From: Costertonia aggregata
Lineage (GTDB): Bacteria; Bacteroidota; Bacteroidia; Flavobacteriales; Flavobacteriaceae
Direction: 5' to 3'
Assembly (NCBI RefSeq): GCF_013402795.1
Contig: NZ_CP058595.1
Location: 1,213,501-1,277,500, forward strand
Length of the DNA: 64,000 nt
Both the position numbers and the translations under genes were made by a program. This document shows positions 62,601 through 64,000 of this stretch, one piece after another. Within the stretch, counting starts at the first letter, position 1. Every line of letters starts with the position of its first letter. The notes beneath the pieces are model-generated. The model searched no databases. It worked only from the letters and a program-made list of their open reading frames with translations, and had not been told where the DNA came from.

Positions 62601-64000
62601 ATAAGGTATTCAAGCTTTGGCAGACCTCAAATACCGTACAAAACAGGTTATTGGGCACTGCGGTCACCACCGGTTATATATATGACGCCTACAACAATCC
62701 CACCCGTATCACTACCGATTACTCCGGGCAAGGCGGTAGTGTGGTGAACCTTACCTATACCAACAGCACGGGCGGTACGTATTTTATAGGCAGGCCCATA
62801 AAACGAAAAGAGACCCATACCATAGCGGGCAACAACTTCAGTACTGAAGAAGAATATACCTATACCGGTTACCTACTGACCCGAAAACGCACCAAGGGCA
62901 ATGGGACGGCCTTTGATGTGGAGGACTATACACACGATATCTTCGGAAACGTGATCACCAAGACCATTGCCCCCAACGGTACCGCCCCACGATCGGTAAG
63001 CTTTAAATATGATGCGTCCGGCCGTTATCTGATCAAAAGTACCGATGTGGAGGGGTTGGCCACCCATTTTGAATACAACACCGGCCCGGGTACCCTAAAA
63101 AAAGAAACGGATCCCTATGAAAACAGTGCGAAATATGGCTATGACGCCTGGTACCGATTGGTTCAAGTGACCGATTATCGGGGGAACAATGCGAATACCA
63201 CTTATGTAAGGTCCGGTTTTAATTATACCGTTACGGTATCGGCAGATGATGGCAACAGTACCATAAGCGAGTACGATGCCCTAAAGCGGATAATAAAAAA
63301 ACAACGGAAAAATGTTTTGGGCCAGTGGGTGGCCATAAGCTACGAATACGATGAACTGGACAGGCCCTACCGCCAGAGCGAACCCTATATCGGGACAGGG
63401 GCCACCCAGTGGAACAGCATCGAATACGACCTGTACGGAAGGGTCACGAACATGACGGAATATACCGGAAAGGTGACCACTTTTACCTATTCCGGCCTGT
63501 CCGTGACCGTGAACGACGGTATAAAGACCGTAACCACGACCAAAGATGCCATGGGCAATGTTACCCGCGTGACAGATCCTGGCGGCACCATTGACCATAC
63601 CTATTATGGCAACGGGGGACTCAAATCATCAACCTATAACGGTATCCGTATATCCATTGAACAGGATGGGTGGGGCCGTAGAACCAAATTGATAGACCCT
63701 TCCGCTGGCACCTACTCCTATGCCTACAACGGCTTTGGGGAAATGTTGAAAGAGACCACGCCCAAGGGCGAGACTCAATACGAGTACTCCGACGTGGGCA
63801 AACTGTCGAGGAAAACCGTGACCGGGGACGATACCGACATGGTCATGGACTATACCTATGACGGTACGGATAAGCTCTTGCGCACGATAAGGCTTACCAA
63901 TGCAGATGGCAACAATGGCACCACGGTCTACGCTTATGATGCATACAAACGGTTGGCGTATGCCCGTGAAAGCAACACCTATGCCCAGTTTACCAAATGG
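59657..64000 (+). CDS. RHS/SpvB-type large exported protein, 3' end missing
   Basis: An open frame of 1448 codons from ATG 59657 to the window edge with no stop. A signal peptide (ends AVNGQ) comes first. Residues about 85-330 resemble the SpvB/TcaC N-terminal domain (VYSVPIKVPPGINGVVP, GYGWNVSGISIISRI). Then come FG-GAP/VCBS-like calcium repeats (DYTGNGEMDF, DFNGDGITDL, DVDGDGKTDIL, DYNGDGKTDF, DINGDGRTDIL) and, from about residue 1000, YD/RHS repeats. Proteins of this type form a large shell that carries a variable C-terminal toxin; the tip and any immunity gene lie outside the window. Residues about 533-590 are an acidic, Cys-rich insert. GC is higher than in the neighbouring 10 kb. Confidence 0.85.
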   Translation, partial: MKSFILIHKSLRQSVLTLFILVVFAVNGQTTFQEVSLKTTPIKVQDRKEDVPLSQLATSADSDLSDMMSSAASTSTGVTGISETVGELSVSPTGAAVYSVPIKVPPGINGVVPTIAISYNSQAGNGLAGYGWNVSGISIISRIPSTQYHDGVIDPVDFDALDRFSLDGQRLMLKSGTYGANGAVYETEVHSNLKITSHGTSSYGSGPQYFKVSYPDGAVAYYGKTSDSRSHMDYAISHWQNPQQVRVDYNYTKAANNLSIASIKYGHRNGSTTAPNEVRFEYKTRLLPEQSFIGGVDFRRSNILSKIIVEAEGTVYRRYELEHNSNFRYQRLTKITEKSGDNSLSYSPISFSYKNSGIGFGVTGIDTDLNVNNIERRNSEMVPLDYTGNGEMDFIIYPKDRSQRNKLWLFNDIRSGQNNIGSEVNLPIFEGLFAASYLNASNKMSAGQGFVTVEHAGNRQVKFKMHGKGGTALVSQLYEKTWNTVQSFYDVNCDITNISQAPMEYLSGDFNGDGITDLMAITEPYTNRDCSKPTNCDNDPDDRDDENGEDEDGNNYAVPVPDPSPTNDSDLISNSTNCNCTCTNTNYTVATTYLVNLDPRVTTNFVSGAGNLARSLSTESRLTTADVDGDGKTDILHFTEGRVDAYALDSSNRLKLLWSNTDSRIKLRFQPLLGDYNGDGKTDFLMPTGNNSTTYAMFHSTGIGFLANSATYPFTYRLSEEASTVRAYSLLPTDINGDGRTDILEYITVTNNGGANGKQTLTIYNNISPLSSDESPKFSFTGEESLEGTLYHFPIPVFLSSRDMPNDNLDFATISNDKVAFFTFNKNHLEETKLKTISNNGIGYSIIYDGLDPTAFGGTLYSEGQNQVYPYVDIAQTRGFKVVSGLVRSGAGTTNLQKLFQYQGAVVHSEGLGFMGFTGLARSNWYDPSKGNPIFNISKHDIARRGAVIQAYSVPYTVNFNEVPSDYITRSDAQYGSSLAANKVFKLWQTSNTVQNRLLGTAVTTGYIYDAYNNPTRITTDYSGQGGSVVNLTYTNSTGGTYFIGRPIKRKETHTIAGNNFSTEEEYTYTGYLLTRKRTKGNGTAFDVEDYTHDIFGNVITKTIAPNGTAPRSVSFKYDASGRYLIKSTDVEGLATHFEYNTGPGTLKKETDPYENSAKYGYDAWYRLVQVTDYRGNNANTTYVRSGFNYTVTVSADDGNSTISEYDALKRIIKKQRKNVLGQWVAISYEYDELDRPYRQSEPYIGTGATQWNSIEYDLYGRVTNMTEYTGKVTTFTYSGLSVTVNDGIKTVTTTKDAMGNVTRVTDPGGTIDHTYYGNGGLKSSTYNGIRISIEQDGWGRRTKLIDPSAGTYSYAYNGFGEMLKETTPKGETQYEYSDVGKLSRKTVTGDDTDMVMDYTYDGTDKLLRTIRLTNADGNNGTTVYAYDAYKRLAYARESNTYAQFTKW

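Overview
The window looks like chromosome of a marine-type Flavobacteriaceae bacterium (Bacteroidota). The evidence is Bacteroidota promoters (TTTG about 20 bp upstream of TAnnTTTG, before serS, mfd, metG, ferritin and the DUF4286-rsmA-mgtE operon), scarce Shine-Dalgarno sites, type IX secretion (T9SS) sorting tails, DUF1800/DUF1501 and ligase-associated repair cassettes, many small lipoproteins, and moderate GC that rises visibly in the last 4-5 kb. No rRNA, tRNA, CRISPR array or prophage was seen.

Layout. 1-3 kb: end of an HTTM membrane protein, serS and a SAP/DUF6434 gene. 3-5.1 kb: a tandem duplication that produced two lipocalin-like lipoprotein paralogues, two chimeric gene fragments and one frameshifted paralogue. 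5.1-7.5 kb: minus-strand secreted proteins and lipoproteins. 7.8-12.3 kb: a TPR protein, then DUF4286-rsmA-mgtE. 12.3-14.6 kb: a tight four-gene run with a ComEC-like metallo-beta-lactamase protein between two unrecognised proteins, plus a cupin. 14.6-19.3 kb: NHL-repeat lipoprotein, AraC regulator, dehydrogenase, VOC, DUF1801 and TM2 genes. 19.3-21.4 kb: an arsR-DUF6428-GNAT-arsC-like operon. 21.4-26.7 kb: bifunctional acyltransferase, aspartate kinase, GNAT, fructose-bisphosphatase and TerB. 26.75-32.7 kb: the four-gene ligase-associated DNA repair cassette (exonuclease, ligase, Lhr-like helicase, PdeM). 32.8-38.9 kb: TspO-like protein, mfd, a palindromic repeat array carrying a GIY-YIG nuclease gene, and a membrane-anchored XRE regulator. 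39-57.5 kb: mostly housekeeping and envelope genes (yraN, DUF1800/DUF1501, metG, tsaC-like, deacetylase, ferritin, ssb, a large BNR-repeat protein). 57.5-64 kb: decayed gene fragments, a T9SS-sorted protein and the first 1448 codons of an RHS/SpvB-type protein that runs off the end.

The most unusual structure is at 37.04-38.02 kb. Five elements share ends GTCATTTCGA...TCGAAATGAC, four of them well preserved. Three of these are 91-94 bp; the fourth is 395 bp, has the same ends and contains a single-domain GIY-YIG nuclease gene. Consecutive elements are 41-42 bp apart. A diverged 72-bp relative lies in frame inside the DNA ligase gene and a 69-bp relative lies just before the helicase gene. I infer a small mobile-repeat family in which the nuclease-bearing copy may be the active form and the short copies its passengers.

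Two single-base frameshifts in homopolymers (lipoprotein at 4.73 kb, PAP2 phosphatase at 51.41 kb) are either real pseudogenes or sequence errors; the reads would decide.
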